A program made the position numbers and the translations under genes. The notes beneath the pieces were generated by a model. The model saw only the letters and a list, made by a program, of their open reading frames with translations. It did no database searches and was not told where the DNA came from. From positions 1-22,181 of the IMG/VR virus record IMGVR_UViG_3300035698_005467: 22,181 bases of DNA. One strand, written 5' to 3'. Shown here in pieces: positions 21,368-22,181 of the stretch; the stretch's first letter is position 1, and every line of letters begins with the position of its first letter. The stretch comes from a virus.

Positions 21368-22181
21368 TGAATGAAAGCCTGCGAAACAATCCTTTTGAGG
21401 CATTTGACTGGCTTAGTGAAGAACCAGAAGCACCAGTTAAAGCTAAAGAATATGTCACTCAATCTCAATCTGTAGATGAGGCATACGAAGCATTCGATTG
21501 GCTTACCGAAGAAGAATCCCCTGTAGCATCACCAGCACTTAACCAGTCTCAATCTACAGACGAAGCATACGAAGCCTTTGATTGGCTGGACACTAGCTCT
21601 CCTCCCCCAGTACAGGAACAACCCACTCCCCCTGAGTATGCCGTTAAACCGCCTGAGATGCCCGCAGACGAGACTTTAGCTGTTGATGGTGTACCGAGTC
21701 CACGAAATCCTTTCGATGCTCCATTTGCACTTGCTCTTGATACCGGGGAAACTCCAGCACCCACTACTTCTGGCCCTGGAATAACATCCACAGAGCCATT
21801 CGTGCCTCCACAAAGTACTATGCCACCTGAGATGGATGAAGCGTTGAGGGCGCAATACGGGAAGAGGGAAGAGGGGTTACCATTGCCTGGGATTGGGGCG
21901 TTACTTGCCCCTGTTGAGACTTTAGGGGTTGAAGGTGTACCGATTGATGGTATTCCCTCCCAGCCCATGACAGTAGAGCAGGGGGGTCCGTTTGGTGGCA
22001 TGATGCCCGGCGGGGGCATTGGAGATCCAGTGCCTATCGAACAACCCGGATTACCATTACCGGGGATTGGAGATACAGCGGAGATGGCTTGGGAGATAGC
22101 GAACCAAGCATTTGAAAAAACTTTGGGGATAAGCCCTAAACAAGAACTAAAGGCGGTAACAGATTATGGCAAATGGCTATA
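21367..22181 (+). CDS. N-terminal part of a large protein with AFDWL repeats (partial)
   Basis: Open from ATG 21367 to the window edge (271 codons), overlapping the preceding TAA by one base; no strong ribosome site. Residues 1-75 hold three AFDWL units in acidic context (NPFEAFDWLSEEPE, AYEAFDWLTEEE, AYEAFDWLD) 28-30 residues apart. Next comes a long Pro/Gly-rich linker with repeated GLPLPGIG (two) and ETL-x-V-x-GVP (two), then a helical start near residue 240 (TAEMAWEIANQAFEKTLGI). Large phage proteins that are injected or polyvalent often begin with NPF-x-x-FD-type repeats; this is from memory. Downstream domains lie outside the window, so the enzyme content is unknown. Confidence 0.75.
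   Translation, partial: MNESLRNNPFEAFDWLSEEPEAPVKAKEYVTQSQSVDEAYEAFDWLTEEESPVASPALNQSQSTDEAYEAFDWLDTSSPPPVQEQPTPPEYAVKPPEMPADETLAVDGVPSPRNPFDAPFALALDTGETPAPTTSGPGITSTEPFVPPQSTMPPEMDEALRAQYGKREEGLPLPGIGALLAPVETLGVEGVPIDGIPSQPMTVEQGGPFGGMMPGGGIGDPVPIEQPGLPLPGIGDTAEMAWEIANQAFEKTLGISPKQELKAVTDYGKWL
21460..21588 (+). repeat. Two 45-bp direct repeats (AFDWL units 2 and 3)
   Basis: Copies at 21460-21504 and 21544-21588, 84 bases apart, encode QSQS-x-DEAYEAFDWL with mostly synonymous differences. A shorter first unit is at 21397-21414. Similar third positions suggest recent duplication followed by drift under selection for the peptide. Confidence 0.75.

Noticed and set aside
21549-22019. 156-residue minus-strand frame
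   Set aside because: Antisense shadow of the Pro/Gly repeat linker in the final gene; the plus frame has a coupled start and continues past the window.

Overview
The window is a stretch of a tailed double-stranded DNA phage genome (or prophage). Every convincing gene lies on the plus strand, and genes are packed with start-stop overlaps of the ATGA or TAATG type. The order is RuvC-like resolvase, large terminase, portal, scaffold, major capsid, head-tail adaptors, beta-propeller and nozzle-like tail proteins, then a run of helical or low-complexity proteins that look like virion-internal (ejection) proteins. I see no tail tube, sheath or tape-measure gene, and the portal has the look of the P22-type family, so a short-tailed (podovirus-like) virion is the best reading. 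Strong AGGAGG-type ribosome sites point to a bacterial host. I cannot name the host; many ATA, AGA and AGG codons and a moderate G+C suggest an uncultured environmental phage.

Layout. 1-1437: small accessory genes: the end of an unknown gene, a DNA methyltransferase stub that stops just after its DPPY motif, a zinc-ribbon protein, a RuvC-like resolvase, and two small unknowns. 1434-5344: large terminase, a one-pass membrane protein and the portal. 5354-6142: three small unknowns. 6143-6304: two consecutive stem-loops, the first a textbook terminator, with a near-consensus promoter about 170 bases upstream. 6305-8466: scaffold and major capsid. 8467-8580: a highly folded leader (20-bp hairpin, second hairpin, 9-bp closing stem ending at the ribosome site). 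8581-9906: a beta-rich, fibre-like protein that carries a signal-peptide-like segment, followed by a strong terminator. 10024-15851: membrane/coiled-coil protein, unknown, two adaptors, propeller protein and nozzle-like protein; the last appears to start at ATA. 15835-22181: likely internal virion proteins, including a tandem pair of diverged paralogues and a large open gene, cut by the window edge, whose N-terminus holds AFDWL repeats.

How the parts work together. Terminase pumps DNA through the portal into a scaffold-built capsid; the adaptors, propeller and nozzle proteins close the head and form the short tail; the downstream helical proteins are probably packaged and ejected. The terminators at 6175-6213 and 9914-9960 split the late region so that scaffold, capsid and the fibre-like protein form their own block, as expected for proteins needed in high copy.

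Items most worth checking are the folded leader at 8474-8569, the ATA start at 13617, the promoter-terminator pair at 6009-6213 that could make a short RNA, the methyltransferase stub, the coding extension behind the stop at 17505-17507, the paralogue pair at 17591-18435 and the AFDWL repeats at 21397-21588. No CRISPR array, tRNA, integrase or insertion sequence was seen.
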